Notes under the pieces: generated by a model
Databases searched by the model: none
Seen by the model: the letters and a program-made list of their open reading frames with translations, nothing else
Told to the model about the DNA's origin: nothing
NCBI GenBank assembly: GCA_036274195.1
Contig: DASUGD010000190.1
Span: forward strand, 1-64,000
Source: JAJKIV01 sp036274195
Lineage (GTDB): Bacteria > Gemmatimonadota > Gemmatimonadetes > Gemmatimonadales > Gemmatimonadaceae
Direction of reading: 5' to 3'
Length of the DNA stretch: 64,000 nucleotides
Translations under genes and position numbers: made by a program
In this document: positions 1 through 8,046 of the stretch, one piece after another
Numbering within the stretch: position 1 is the stretch's first letter
Layout: each line of letters starts with the position of its first letter

Positions 1-11
1 GGCCGCACCAC

Positions 12-1565
12 ATGAAGCGAGAAATTCTCATCAATGCGAACCCGCGCGAGACGCGGGTCGCGATCATCGAGGACGACCAGTTGGTCGAGCTCCTCGTCGA
101 CCGTCCGGAAGCCCGGCGGATGGTCGGCGACATTTACCTCGGTAAAGTCGAAGCAGTTCTTCCGGGCATACAAGCGGCGTTCGTCGATATCGGCACGGAG
201 AAGAGCGCCTTCCTGCACGCGTCCGACCTCGTGTTCGACGAGGACGGCGAGGACGACGACGCGGAAGAGGAAGACGGTGGCGACGGGGAGGACACCCCGT
301 CGCGCGGCCGCCGCGCGAAAGCACCGCCGATTCAGGATCTTCTGAAGCGCGGCCAGGAGATCCTCGTGCAGATCTCCAAGGAGCCGATCTCCACGAAGGG
401 GCCGCGAGTGACGGCGCAGATCTCACTCGCCGGTCGCTTTCTGGTCTACATGCCGTTCGCGAGCCGCGTGGGAGTCAGCCGAAAGATCGGCGAGCGGGCC
501 GAACGCCAACGCCTGCGCGAGCAGGTGCAGGGCGTGCTCCCCGCCGATTCGGGCGGCGTCATCGTCCGCACGGTCGGCGAAGACGTCACTCAGGAGACGT
601 TCGGCCGCGAGCTGACGACGCTCATCGGGCAGTGGAAGCGAATCAAGAAAAAGACCCACTTCCTCCGGGCGCCCTCGCTCGTCCACCGCGAGACCAGCCT
701 GACCCGCGGCATCATTCGCGACCTGTTCAGCACGAAGATCGAGGGCCTGACGGTCGACTCGAAACAGGTCTACAACGAGATCATCGAGTACCTCAAAGGC
801 ATCGCTCCGGAGCTGATCGATCGCATCAAGCTGTACGAGGAGCCGACGCCGCTGTTCGACAAGGCGGACATCGAAACGGAGATTCGCGACCTGTTCAAGC
901 GCCGCTGCGATCTGCCCTCCGGCGGTTACTTGATCATCGAGCCCACCGAGGCGCTCGTGTCGATCGACGTGAACTCGGGTCGCTACACGGGCAAGAAGGA
1001 CCCGGAGAAGACGATCCTCAAGACGAACGTCGAGGCGGCTCGTGAGGTGGCGAGGCAGCTCCGCCTTCGCGACGTCGGTGGCATCATCGTCTGCGACTTC
1101 ATCGATATGGAGTCGAAGCAGAGCCGCGATCGGGTCCTCCAGGAACTGCGCACGCACCTGGGGCGCGACCGCGCGCGAACGAAAGCGTTCTCGGTCAGCG
1201 AGCTCGGTCTCATCGAAATGACGCGACAGCGTGTACGGCAGAGCCACCTGCAGAGCATGACCGAGCCCTGCCAGACGTGTCACGGAACCGGACGCGTGTT
1301 CACGCCGGAGACGATCATCCGGCGGATGGAGCGGTCGGTGAAGCGGATGGCCGTGGAAGGCCGCCGGGATCACCTCGTGATTCGCTTGCACCCGGACGTC
1401 GCGATGTACGTCCTCGAGCAGGAGCCCGACGTCGTAAAGAAGTTGGAGAAGAGTGTCGGGTTCTCGCTCGAAGTACGTGACGATCCGTTACTTCGGCCGG
1501 ACGAGTTCAAGCTGGTCGTGAAGGGTGCCGGGAGGGACGTTACTCAGCAATACGCCGTAGCATAA
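12..1565 (+). CDS. rng: Ribonuclease G/E family endoribonuclease
   Basis: Single-strand-specific endoribonuclease that matures rRNA and decays mRNA in the cytoplasm. The 517-residue protein has the RNase G layout: an S1-like RNA-binding domain in the first ~125 residues, an RNase H-like/5' sensor region, the DNase I-like catalytic core with DVNSG (residues 319-323) and DFIDM (from residue 362) carrying the magnesium-binding aspartates, and the zinc-link CQTC (C420, C423). It lacks the long disordered scaffold of E. coli RNase E, so RNase G is the better name. The S1 domain carries an acidic insertion at about residues 77-95. The ATG at 12 gives the family-typical start MKREILINA. It sits upstream of rplU-rpmA, a common bacterial arrangement. 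Its own promoter lies outside the window. Confidence 0.95.
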   Translation: MKREILINANPRETRVAIIEDDQLVELLVDRPEARRMVGDIYLGKVEAVLPGIQAAFVDIGTEKSAFLHASDLVFDEDGEDDDAEEEDGGDGEDTPSRGRRAKAPPIQDLLKRGQEILVQISKEPISTKGPRVTAQISLAGRFLVYMPFASRVGVSRKIGERAERQRLREQVQGVLPADSGGVIVRTVGEDVTQETFGRELTTLIGQWKRIKKKTHFLRAPSLVHRETSLTRGIIRDLFSTKIEGLTVDSKQVYNEIIEYLKGIAPELIDRIKLYEEPTPLFDKADIETEIRDLFKRRCDLPSGGYLIIEPTEALVSIDVNSGRYTGKKDPEKTILKTNVEAAREVARQLRLRDVGGIIVCDFIDMESKQSRDRVLQELRTHLGRDRARTKAFSVSELGLIEMTRQRVRQSHLQSMTEPCQTCHGTGRVFTPETIIRRMERSVKRMAVEGRRDHLVIRLHPDVAMYVLEQEPDVVKKLEKSVGFSLEVRDDPLLRPDEFKLVVKGAGRDVTQQYAVA

Positions 1566-1569
1566 CTCC

Positions 1570-1781
1570 CGGGAAACGGGACACGGGACACGGGACACGG
1601 GAAACGGAGAACCCTCGGGATGCTTCTTTTTGGAGAGAAAGGCATCCCGAGGGTGTTGATCAGCCAGCGTCAGCCAGCAGCCAGCACGACCAGCAAGCCG
1701 CCAGCCACCGTTTCCCGTTTCCCCTTTTCCCGTTTCCCGTTTCCCGTTTCCCGTTTCCCGTTCCCCGTTTCCCGTTCCCCC
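1570..1781. repeat. Inverted pair of heptamer arrays (CGGGAAA/TTTCCCG) between rng and rplU
   Basis: The left array (1570-1604) is five 7-bp units: CGGGAAA, three CGGGACA, CGGGAAA. The right array (1711-1781) is about ten units in the complementary sense, mainly TTTCCCG with a few TTCCCCG and one 1-bp slip at 1725. The arrays can pair over some 35 bp. The core between them holds a perfect 13-bp hairpin (1611-1623 with 1642-1654) and several CAGCCAG units (1661-1705). It ends just before the rplU promoter. Origin and role are unknown. It has the same architecture as the element at 39958-40111 and resembles the heptameric short tandem repeats described in cyanobacteria. Confidence 0.9.
1611..1654 (+). 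terminator. Perfect 13-bp hairpin after rng
   Basis: ACCCTCGGGATGC (1611-1623) pairs perfectly with GCATCCCGAGGGT (1642-1654) around an 18-nt loop. It lies 46 bases after the rng stop codon, so it could end rng transcription, but no U-tract follows the stem. It may instead be part of the surrounding repeat element. Confidence 0.5.
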
Positions 1782-1787
1782 GGTCCG

Positions 1788-1816
1788 TTGACACCTAAGT
1801 GCCTACGGAATAAGTT
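1788..1816 (+). promoter_or_regulatory. Promoter of rplU-rpmA
   Basis: A consensus -35 TTGACA (1788-1793), a 17-bp spacer and a -10 TAAGTT (1811-1816). Transcription would begin near 1823, giving a leader of about 35 nt before rplU. The -10 follows the TAnnTT form seen at other promoters in this window. Confidence 0.7.
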
Positions 1817-1857
1817 GCTAGGCTCTTGTCCACCGTAGTCTTTACTGAGATCTGCAC

Positions 1858-2175
1858 ATGTCTTACGCGATCATTCGCACCGGCGGAAAGCAGTTTCGCG
1901 TCGAGCCGGGCATGACGCTCCGCGTTCCATCGCTCCTGGGCGATGCCGGTGCGTCCATCGAGTTCAACGACGTCCTCCTCGGCTCCGACGGCACCAACGT
2001 TCACACCGGCGTGCCAACCCTGTCGGGCGCGAAGGTCACGGGTGAGATCGTCAAGCACGGGCGCGGCGAGAAGATCGTCGTCTTCAAGTTCAAGCGCCGA
2101 AAGAACTACGCCCGCAAGCAGGGGCATCGGCAGGGCTTCACCGAAGTCCGTATCAAGGACATCACGCTCCGCTAG
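1858..2175 (+). CDS. rplU: 50S ribosomal protein L21
   Basis: Structural protein of the large ribosomal subunit that binds 23S rRNA. At 105 residues it is the normal length. It opens with the family signature MSYAIIRTGGKQFRV and ends with the basic segment KFKRRKNYARKQGHRQ typical of L21 (about residues 75-95). It is followed 11 bases later by rpmA (L27), the near-universal pairing. The two should be co-transcribed from the promoter at 1788 and ended by the strong terminator at 2481. Confidence 0.98.
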   Translation: MSYAIIRTGGKQFRVEPGMTLRVPSLLGDAGASIEFNDVLLGSDGTNVHTGVPTLSGAKVTGEIVKHGRGEKIVVFKFKRRKNYARKQGHRQGFTEVRIKDITLR

Positions 2176-2186
2176 GCGAGGCGATT

Positions 2187-2465
2187 ATGGCTCATAAAAA
2201 AGGCGTCGGCTCGTCTCGCAACGGGCGCGACAGCAACCCGAAATACCGCGGCGTCAAGAAATTCGGTGGCGAGCGCGTCATCGCCGGCAACATCATCGTC
2301 CGGCAGTGCGGCACGAAGTGGCACCCCGGCCGGAATGTCGGCATGGGGACGGACTACACGATCTACTCGCTGATCGATGGCGTCGTGAAGTTCGAGCACG
2401 CCAGCAAGACGCGCTTCAAGGTCAGCGTCTATCCCGAGCAGACAGCCGAAACGCCGGCGGCTTGA
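2187..2465 (+). CDS. rpmA: 50S ribosomal protein L27
   Basis: Large-subunit ribosomal protein whose N-terminal tail reaches toward the peptidyl transferase centre. The 92-residue product begins MAHKKGVGSSRNGRDS, the standard L27 tail with no Firmicutes-type cleavable extension, followed by the KYRGVKKFGGE and VRQCGTKWHPG core motifs. It is translated immediately after rplU and ends 15 bases before a strong intrinsic terminator. Confidence 0.98.
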   Translation: MAHKKGVGSSRNGRDSNPKYRGVKKFGGERVIAGNIIVRQCGTKWHPGRNVGMGTDYTIYSLIDGVVKFEHASKTRFKVSVYPEQTAETPAA

Positions 2466-2480
2466 CGATCGGCATTCGAA

Positions 2481-2520
2481 AACGAGGAAGGCCCCGCCGG
2501 TGCGGGGCCTTCCTCGTTTT
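2481..2520 (+). terminator. Intrinsic terminator of rplU-rpmA
   Basis: AACGAGGAAGGCCCCG pairs perfectly with CGGGGCCTTCCTCGTT around a short loop and ends in TTTT at 2517-2520. This is the best textbook terminator in the window, and it isolates the L21-L27 operon from the gene at 2612. Confidence 0.9.
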
Positions 2521-2611
2521 CTGACTCTGCCATGTAGCCAAGGCACCGAGCGTGCAACATCGTATCCGGCAATGTCGTAGTGCGACACGACCCGTTCACC
2601 GGAAGATCACC

Positions 2612-2995
2612 ATGGCAATCTGGGACAAGCTCAAGACCGAGCTCGATCGCGCAGGGAAGGCGGCGCAGAACGCGCTCGATGAAGGCAAGGTTCGCCTCGA
2701 GGCGTTCAGAACCCGGCAGCTTGCTGACAAGGCCGCGCAAGCGCTCGGCTACGCCGTCTATCGGGCGAAGCAGTCGGGCGCGGAGCTCGACGCCGAGACG
2801 TACGCTCGACTGAGCGGCACTCTCGCCACGCATGAAACCGAGGCGACGCGACTCGAGCAGCAGCTCCGCGATCTCGGCGCGACGCCGAAGCGCGAGTCGG
2901 ACTCGGCGGAGCCACCGCCCCCGCCATCGTCCGCGCAAGCCTCATCGCCGCCACCGGCGGATACCGCGCCGCCGGCGGATATTCCATCGATCTAG
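2612..2995 (+). CDS. Small protein of unknown function with Pro-rich tail
   Basis: The 127-residue cytoplasmic protein has no family I can name. Residues 1-95 (MAIWDKLKTELDRAGKAAQ onward) are rich in Ala, Glu, Lys and Gln and should form long amphipathic helices or a coiled coil. Residues 100-127 are a Pro/Ala-rich tail. There is no signal peptide and no Cys or His cluster. The ATG at 2612 is preferred because GGAAG lies just before it; the frame is open upstream without another good start. It is a single-gene unit between the L27 terminator and a repeat element. Confidence 0.75.
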   Translation: MAIWDKLKTELDRAGKAAQNALDEGKVRLEAFRTRQLADKAAQALGYAVYRAKQSGAELDAETYARLSGTLATHETEATRLEQQLRDLGATPKRESDSAEPPPPPSSAQASSPPPADTAPPADIPSI

Positions 2996-3001
2996 CTATC
3001 G

Positions 3002-3112
3002 GCCATCAGCCATCAGCCAACAGCTCGAACGGCGGAGACCGAACGGCGGGCGCCCTGCGACGTTTCGCTGTCTGAGCTGATGGCTGATGGCTGATGGCTG
3101 ATGGCTGATGGC
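3002..3112. repeat. Inverted heptamer-array element, GCCATCA/TGATGGC family, copy 1
   Basis: The left array is GCCATCA, GCCATCA, GCCAACA (3002-3022). The right array is five exact TGATGGC units (3078-3112). The core between them contains a doubled GAACGGCGG and CGCTGTCTGAGC. The same core words and flanking heptamers recur at 38170-38252, and the left half alone at 28563-28597, so this is a dispersed repeat family. It lies between the stop of the gene at 2612 and the stop of the convergent amidohydrolase gene, where its pairing arms could act as a bidirectional terminator. Confidence 0.9.
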
Positions 3113-3119
3113 TGCGAAG

Positions 3120-4466
3120 CTACGGCTTTCGGTAGACTGGCGGATACGTCTTGTATCGCTGCATCAGCTCGTCCTGTCTCGACGGCTGGACGACCTCACG
3201 CCCGCGTATCAGCACGTGCTCGACGCGCGTCGCGAACTCGAACGGGTCGCCGCTCCACACCACGATGTTCGCGTCACGACCTGGCTGCAGTGAGCCGACC
3301 CGGTTCGCCACACCGAACACTTCCGCGGGAGTGAGCGTGATCGCGCGGAGCGCGTCGTCCCATTTGAGACCATAGGCCACCGCGACGCCCGCATCGTACT
3401 TCAGGTTCCGGACGTTGAAGCCCTCCTCGCCGCTCCCGTTTCCGATCAGCACCACCTTGACGCCGGCGCGCTGGAGCAGGGCCGCAGTTTCCTGGCGCGA
3501 GCCTAACGATGAGAACGACTGCGGGATGTTGACCATCGCACCGACGATGACCGGAACGTTCGCCGCCGCGAGCTTGTCGGCCACCTTCCACGACTCGGCG
3601 CCGCCCGCGATGATCACCTTCACGTTGGACTCGCGCGAAAGGCGCAGGACCGTCTCGATGTCGCTCGCCTGATCCACGTTGACCAGGAGCGGCAGTCGCC
3701 CCTCGACCACCGGGACGAGCGCCTCGAGGTCCGCGCGGCGCGCGGCGAAGGGCCGCGTCTGTGCGCGCTCGAACTCGGCTCGCCGGCGCGAGTACGCCCG
3801 CGCATCCTCGAGCAGCTCCTTGAGGCGCGCGTACTGCTCCCCTCGTGCGTTCGATCCGCCGTCGCGCGGGTCACCGAACTGCGCGACCATCGCAATGGGG
3901 GCCTTGTCGATCATGTCCGTGAGGGAGCCCGGCACGAGGTCGATCACCGCGGCCTGGCCCGCGATCAGGCCGCCCGTCGGGATCACGCCAACGGAGGTGA
4001 CACCCTCGTTTCTCGCTGGCGCGAACAGCGTCGAGGCTGGATTGATCCCCTCCCACACGGGGAATGATGCCGCCACGCCGCTATCGCCCCGCGCGCTGCG
4101 GTCCACCGTCGCCGGGACCGCGTTGATCTCCGTGACGCCAAGGTCCGTCAGTGCGTTGATCAACCCTGGCGTTACCCACTTACCCGTCGCGTCGATGCGC
4201 GTTGCCCCGTTAGGCACGGTCACGTTCGCCCCCACGGCAACGATCTTCCCGTCGCGCACGAGGACGGTCCCGTTCTCGATCGGCGGTCCGCTGACAGGAT
4301 AGACCTTGCCGCCCGTGATGGCGACCGTCTGTGCCTCAGCGGACGTCGTCGCGAGGCAGAGGAGGGCCGCTGCGGCGACGATGGTAACGGTCCAGGGCAG
4401 CGCGGTTCCCGATTCCCGGCCTGTCCCGAGCGTCAGCGAGGGATCCTTCCCAGTTCCCGGCTTCAC
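3120..4466 (-). CDS. Amidohydrolase-like secreted protein lacking metal ligands (probable pseudoenzyme)
   Basis: A 448-residue member of the amidohydrolase (imidazolonepropionase-like) family with an N-terminal signal peptide (WTVTIVAAAALLCLATTSAEA). The fold is complete, from the N-terminal beta-sandwich (GKVYPVSGPPIENGTVLVRDGKIVAVG) to the C-terminal SLQPGRDANIVVWSGDPFE. The metal sites are not: the position of the HxH motif reads INALTD, and the places where the upstream paralogue has His, His and Asp read LLVNVDQ, IIAGGAE and LIGNGSG. It is therefore unlikely to be a metal hydrolase and may be a partner subunit. I chose GTG at 4466 because it overlaps the upstream TGA as GTGA and has GGAGG six bases before it. 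An in-frame ATG at 4520 is the alternative. Confidence 0.85.
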   Translation of the reverse strand: MKPGTGKDPSLTLGTGRESGTALPWTVTIVAAAALLCLATTSAEAQTVAITGGKVYPVSGPPIENGTVLVRDGKIVAVGANVTVPNGATRIDATGKWVTPGLINALTDLGVTEINAVPATVDRSARGDSGVAASFPVWEGINPASTLFAPARNEGVTSVGVIPTGGLIAGQAAVIDLVPGSLTDMIDKAPIAMVAQFGDPRDGGSNARGEQYARLKELLEDARAYSRRRAEFERAQTRPFAARRADLEALVPVVEGRLPLLVNVDQASDIETVLRLSRESNVKVIIAGGAESWKVADKLAAANVPVIVGAMVNIPQSFSSLGSRQETAALLQRAGVKVVLIGNGSGEEGFNVRNLKYDAGVAVAYGLKWDDALRAITLTPAEVFGVANRVGSLQPGRDANIVVWSGDPFEFATRVEHVLIRGREVVQPSRQDELMQRYKTYPPVYRKP

Positions 4467-5923
4467 CTGGCACCTCCGTTCGGCAACGGCACATTTCCGA
4501 GCTCGAAATCCGTCCGCCACCAGGACGACGGGTTTGCCCGATCATACGCCGGCGCGCCGTCGAGCCATACGCGGTCCACCCGCGCGTACACACTGAACGG
4601 ATCGGCCGACCACAGCACGACATCGGCGTTCTTGCCGACCTCGATCGAGCCGATCTTGTCCTCGAGGCCTAACGCCCACGCCGGGTTGATCGTGAGCCAC
4701 TTGATGGCCTCGTCTTCGGTCGTGTGAATGCCGATCTCCTCACCCGCCGCCATCGCTTTCGCGGCGTCCTGGTTGAGGCGCTGCATGCCCGACGCATCAT
4801 CCGAATGCACGATCGCCCGGGCACCCGCCGCGCTCACCATCGCGAGGTTCGCGCGTACGCCGTCCATTGCTTCCATCTTGAAGCCGCCCCAGTCGGACCA
4901 TAACGACGCGGCGATGCCTTCTTTCGCGAGGCGATCCGCGATCTTGTACGCTTCCACACCGTGATGGAACGAGCGGATCTTGTAGCCGAACTCCTTGGCG
5001 ATGTCGATCATCTGCATCATCTCATCGGCACGGTAGCAGTGATTGTGGACGAGAATGTTTCCGCGCAGCACCTCGGCGAGCGTCTCGAGCCCGAGGTCAC
5101 GCTGCGGCGGGTCGCCCTGATGGTCCGCGTTCCACTTGTCCCAGCGACGCCGGTAGGCTTCGGCCTGGATCCACGCGGCGCGGTATCCGGCGACGTTGCC
5201 CATGCGGGTGGAAGGCCCGCGGGTCGCGTAGACGCGCTTCGGGTTTTCGCCGCACGCCATCTTCAGCCCGTACTTCGCGCCGGGGAACTTCATGCCCTGC
5301 ACGCTCGGGGATGGCACCATCTTGAGCACGACGCTGCGGCCGCCGATGAGATTCCCGGAACCCGGCAGGATCTGAGCTGTCGTAACGCCACTGGCGAGCG
5401 CGCGCGGAAACTGCGGATCCTGCGGCCACACCGAGTGCTCCGCCCACACGTTCGCCGTCACGGGGTTCGTCAACTCGTTGCCGTCGGACAGCGCGTCTCC
5501 GCCAGGCGCTGCGTAGACCCCCATGTGCGAGTGGTCATCGATGATTCCGGGCGTCAGGTATTTGCCGCGCCCGTCGATGACGTCGGCGTCGCCAGGCGCG
5601 GTGACCGAGGTTCCAACCGCGGCGATCTTCCCGTCACGCAGCAGGACGCTCCCATCGCGAATGGTCGGCCCCGCCGCGGTGAGAATGGTCACGTTGCGAA
5701 TCAGCGTCGCGCGCGACGCGGGGACCACGTACGTGCTCGGGAACGGATCCGCGTTAGGCGCGGACACCGCGCCCGCACCCGGTGGTGGCCGGGTCGTATC
5801 GCGGGCCGGCGCAGGTGCGGCAGCCGGTGGCTGTGCCGCGGCCGTCGACTTTGCCGGCGCGCATGCAGCGAGTGCCGCGACGACGCCGCCCATGGCAACC
5901 GATCCGACGAATCGATATCTCAT
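4463..5923 (-). CDS. Amidohydrolase family lipoprotein
   Basis: A 486-residue member of the metal-dependent amidohydrolase superfamily (imidazolonepropionase-like branch). The N-terminus (MRYRFVGSVAMGGVVAALAAC) ends in a lipobox, so it should be a lipid-anchored exported protein, followed by a Pro/Ala-rich linker. It keeps the metal-site motifs: the HSH of PGIIDDHSHMG, His in LVHNHCYRAD, His in RSFHHGVEA, and Asp in IVHSDDASG. Substrate is not predictable; relatives cleave dipeptides or cyclic amides. It is co-transcribed with, and translationally coupled to, its ligand-less paralogue downstream. Confidence 0.9.
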   Translation of the reverse strand: MRYRFVGSVAMGGVVAALAACAPAKSTAAAQPPAAAPAPARDTTRPPPGAGAVSAPNADPFPSTYVVPASRATLIRNVTILTAAGPTIRDGSVLLRDGKIAAVGTSVTAPGDADVIDGRGKYLTPGIIDDHSHMGVYAAPGGDALSDGNELTNPVTANVWAEHSVWPQDPQFPRALASGVTTAQILPGSGNLIGGRSVVLKMVPSPSVQGMKFPGAKYGLKMACGENPKRVYATRGPSTRMGNVAGYRAAWIQAEAYRRRWDKWNADHQGDPPQRDLGLETLAEVLRGNILVHNHCYRADEMMQMIDIAKEFGYKIRSFHHGVEAYKIADRLAKEGIAASLWSDWGGFKMEAMDGVRANLAMVSAAGARAIVHSDDASGMQRLNQDAAKAMAAGEEIGIHTTEDEAIKWLTINPAWALGLEDKIGSIEVGKNADVVLWSADPFSVYARVDRVWLDGAPAYDRANPSSWWRTDFELGNVPLPNGGAR

Positions 5924-6025
5924 GAGTCAGTGGTGAGGGTGAGAGAAGTCACGAGGTGAAAGCTCGCCAGCAGCGCGAACCTAGAGGAGGGGCTCACGCG
6001 CCGCGAGGTGGGGCTACGAGGTTGG

Positions 6026-6748
6026 CTACCCAACCGCTTCGTCCACGAGCGCTCGCATCGCTGCGGGCACGTCGGTGCAGATGCCATCCACGCCCCAGCG
6101 CGCGAGGCGCCGAGCAGCGTCACCGTCGTTTACCGTCCAGGCGATGACCCGGCCCCCGTCCGCATGAACGCCGTCGACGAGGTCGCGGTCGATCAGCTCC
6201 CAATGCTGCCACAGATCGCGAGCGTCGGCATCGTGCATCGGCCGAAGCGGATCGACGGGGTAGCTCGTCTGGAGAATACCGACTGGAATCTCCGGTGCGA
6301 CCTCGCGAACGCGCCGCGCGACACGATGGTCGAAGCTGTGTACGGCGCACTGCTTGGCCGCTGCTCGAATGACCGAAACGACCGCCGCCTCTATCCCCTT
6401 CGCCTTGACCTCGACGAATACGGCTCGGTCCTCCGGCGTGAGACACAGCACCTCGGCCAGGGTTGGGATAGGGCCGTTGGCGATTCGTATCTCCCGCAGC
6501 GCCGAAAGCGTGGTCTCGGCAATCACCACCCTCGGCCCCGAGTCACCGGGACGCGAGTTTGTCGCCGCGTCGTGGTGTATCACCACCGCGCCATCGGCAG
6601 TCCCGTGGACGTCGAGCTCGATCGCTTCGGCGCCAGCATCGAAGGCGCGGGCGAACGAGGGAATGGTGTTTTCGCGGTGCTCTCGAGGCGAGCCGCGATG
6701 GCCGATGACCCAGGGTCGGGCAGGACGTGTTGCGCTTGCGTAAGCCAT
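6026..6748 (-). CDS. Glycerophosphodiester phosphodiesterase
   Basis: Hydrolyses glycerophosphodiesters to glycerol-3-phosphate and an alcohol, recycling phospholipid head groups. The 240-residue protein is a single GDPD TIM barrel: WVIGHRGSPREHRENTIPSF carries the catalytic HRG and the E-N motif, AIELDVHGTADGAVVIHHD carries the metal-binding E-x-D and the second His, and FVEVK carries a further Glu. There is no clear signal peptide, so it is probably cytoplasmic (UgpQ-like). A promoter at 6760-6788 would start the transcript only about 5 nt before the ATG at 6748, which supports that start. A short hairpin (6020-6035) spans its stop codon. Confidence 0.9.
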   Translation of the reverse strand: MAYASATRPARPWVIGHRGSPREHRENTIPSFARAFDAGAEAIELDVHGTADGAVVIHHDAATNSRPGDSGPRVVIAETTLSALREIRIANGPIPTLAEVLCLTPEDRAVFVEVKAKGIEAAVVSVIRAAAKQCAVHSFDHRVARRVREVAPEIPVGILQTSYPVDPLRPMHDADARDLWQHWELIDRDLVDGVHADGGRVIAWTVNDGDAARRLARWGVDGICTDVPAAMRALVDEAVG

Positions 6749-6759
6749 TGGTCCACGCG

Positions 6760-6788
6760 AACCTACGGGGCCCGTCCTCGAGTGTCAA
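6760..6788 (-). promoter_or_regulatory. Promoter of the glycerophosphodiesterase gene
   Basis: On the minus strand: TTGACA (6788-6783), a 17-bp spacer and TAGGTT (6765-6760). Transcription should start near 6753, about 5 nt before the ATG, so the mRNA would be nearly leaderless. Confidence 0.65.
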
Positions 6789-6827
6789 CGGGTTCTTAAC
6801 GTTGGCGTCGTCGAGGCGTCTCACCGA

Positions 6828-7391
6828 ATGACCCGCATGGCCCAGGACCATGAGCCCGATGACGACTCCACCGATCTGGAGCTCATAGCCCGGTGGAACG
6901 CTGGCGACGAGCGAGCCGCGACGAGTCTGGTGGCGAGGCACGCGCCGGCGCTCGCGCGTTTTGCCGTCAGCCTCGGTCAGCGGACCGACGTGGACGAAGT
7001 GGTCCAGGACACGTTCGTGCGGGCGTTCGGATCGCTGCACTCGTTTCGGGCCGACAGCTCGCTGCGGACGTGGCTGTTTACGATCGAGCGACGCCTCATT
7101 CTGGATCGTCGCCGGGCAGCGCGACGTCGGCGGGACGACGCCTCCGTGGACGACGCGGATGCGGCAACGGAGTTCGATGCGCTGGATGAGATCGTGGCCG
7201 AAGAAGCGGAGTCCCGAGTGAGAAAGGCCGTGGACCAGCTCTCGCGGCTGCAGAAAGAGGTCTTCCTGTTGCGAGTGAATGAAGGTTTGTCGTACAAGGA
7301 GATCGCTGAAATCGTCGGAAGCACCGAGGGTGCAGCGCGGGTGCATTACCACAATGCGATGCGGGCAGTGAAGGAGTCGCTCTATGTTTGA
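6828..7391 (+). CDS. ECF-type RNA polymerase sigma factor
   Basis: Alternative sigma-70 family factor that redirects RNA polymerase, usually to envelope-stress genes. The 187-residue length is typical. Region 2 runs from LVARHAPALARFAVSLG through VDEVVQDTFVRAFGSLHSF to RTWLFTIERRLILDRRRAARRR. Region 4 contains LSRLQKEVFLLRVNEGLSYKEIAEIVGSTEGAARVHYHNAM, the helix-turn-helix for the -35 element. Regions 1 and 3 are absent. Its stop overlaps the start of the next gene, a zinc-binding anti-sigma factor. ATG at 6837 is an alternative start. Confidence 0.93.
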   Translation: MTRMAQDHEPDDDSTDLELIARWNAGDERAATSLVARHAPALARFAVSLGQRTDVDEVVQDTFVRAFGSLHSFRADSSLRTWLFTIERRLILDRRRAARRRRDDASVDDADAATEFDALDEIVAEEAESRVRKAVDQLSRLQKEVFLLRVNEGLSYKEIAEIVGSTEGAARVHYHNAMRAVKESLYV

Positions 7392-8046
7392 TTGCGCGGA
7401 CGTCGAGATGCGTGAGTTGCTGCCGGAGCTGGCCGCCGGTACGCTCGATGACGCGACGCGTGCCCGTGTGCAGCGGCATGTGGCCACCTGCGCTGAATGT
7501 GCTTCGGAGCTCGAGACGCTCCATCTCGTGCGGTCGGCGTACGCCGTCGCGCCGACCGTCAATGTCCAGCGGATTGTCGCCGCGCTGCCCCAGCCTGCGC
7601 CGCTCGCGAAGCACGCACGCGTTGGCCACGGCGTCACGCGGTGGATCGACTGGCGAGTCGCGGCGGCCCTAACGATGATCTCCGTCGGGGGCCTCTCGCT
7701 CGCGCTGGTGCATCGCCAGTCGGGGGAACCGGCACCACGCGATTCGGTTGCTGCGGTTCCAACCGTCGACAGCCAGCGCGTGCAGCCCGCGGAAAGAGCG
7801 GTGGCGGGAGTTTCTCCGTCGGGCGCGCACGACACGACCCGGCCCGCCAATCCGCCCGGTCGCGTTACAGCCGCAGCTCGGCCGAAAGCGCAGCTCGTGT
7901 TTGCCGGCGGCATGGAAGACATGGACGATGCGTCGATCAAGGCGCTGCTCGGCGCGCTCGACGAGCTGGACCATGCGCCCGTGGCTCCATCCGAAGAGCC
8001 GGATCCCACGCCGGTCTTGCCCGTCATCGGAACGAGTCAGCCATGA
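7384..8046 (+). CDS. Anti-sigma factor with zinc-binding (ZAS) domain
   Basis: Membrane-bound inhibitor of the ECF sigma factor encoded just upstream. The N-terminal ~45 residues hold the zinc anti-sigma motif HVATCAEC (HxxxCxxC). A single membrane segment (about residues 94-114, VAAALTMISVGGLSLALV) separates it from a low-complexity Ala/Pro-rich periplasmic part of about 100 residues with no recognisable sensor domain. It overlaps the sigma gene by 8 bases, and its stop overlaps the next start as ATGA, so the three products are probably made in fixed proportion. Confidence 0.85.
   Translation: MFDCADVEMRELLPELAAGTLDDATRARVQRHVATCAECASELETLHLVRSAYAVAPTVNVQRIVAALPQPAPLAKHARVGHGVTRWIDWRVAAALTMISVGGLSLALVHRQSGEPAPRDSVAAVPTVDSQRVQPAERAVAGVSPSGAHDTTRPANPPGRVTAAARPKAQLVFAGGMEDMDDASIKALLGALDELDHAPVAPSEEPDPTPVLPVIGTSQP

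Noticed and set aside
423..1391. Long open frame on the minus strand inside rng
   Set aside because: The frame lies opposite a well-conserved gene, has no family motifs and Arg/His/Asp-rich composition typical of GC-rich antisense frames.
1570..1781. Heptamer arrays as a CRISPR array
   Set aside because: Units are 7 bp with no spacers and no cas genes nearby.
4961..5959. Plus-strand open frame within the second amidohydrolase gene
   Set aside because: It is a shadow; the minus-strand protein has a lipobox and intact motifs.
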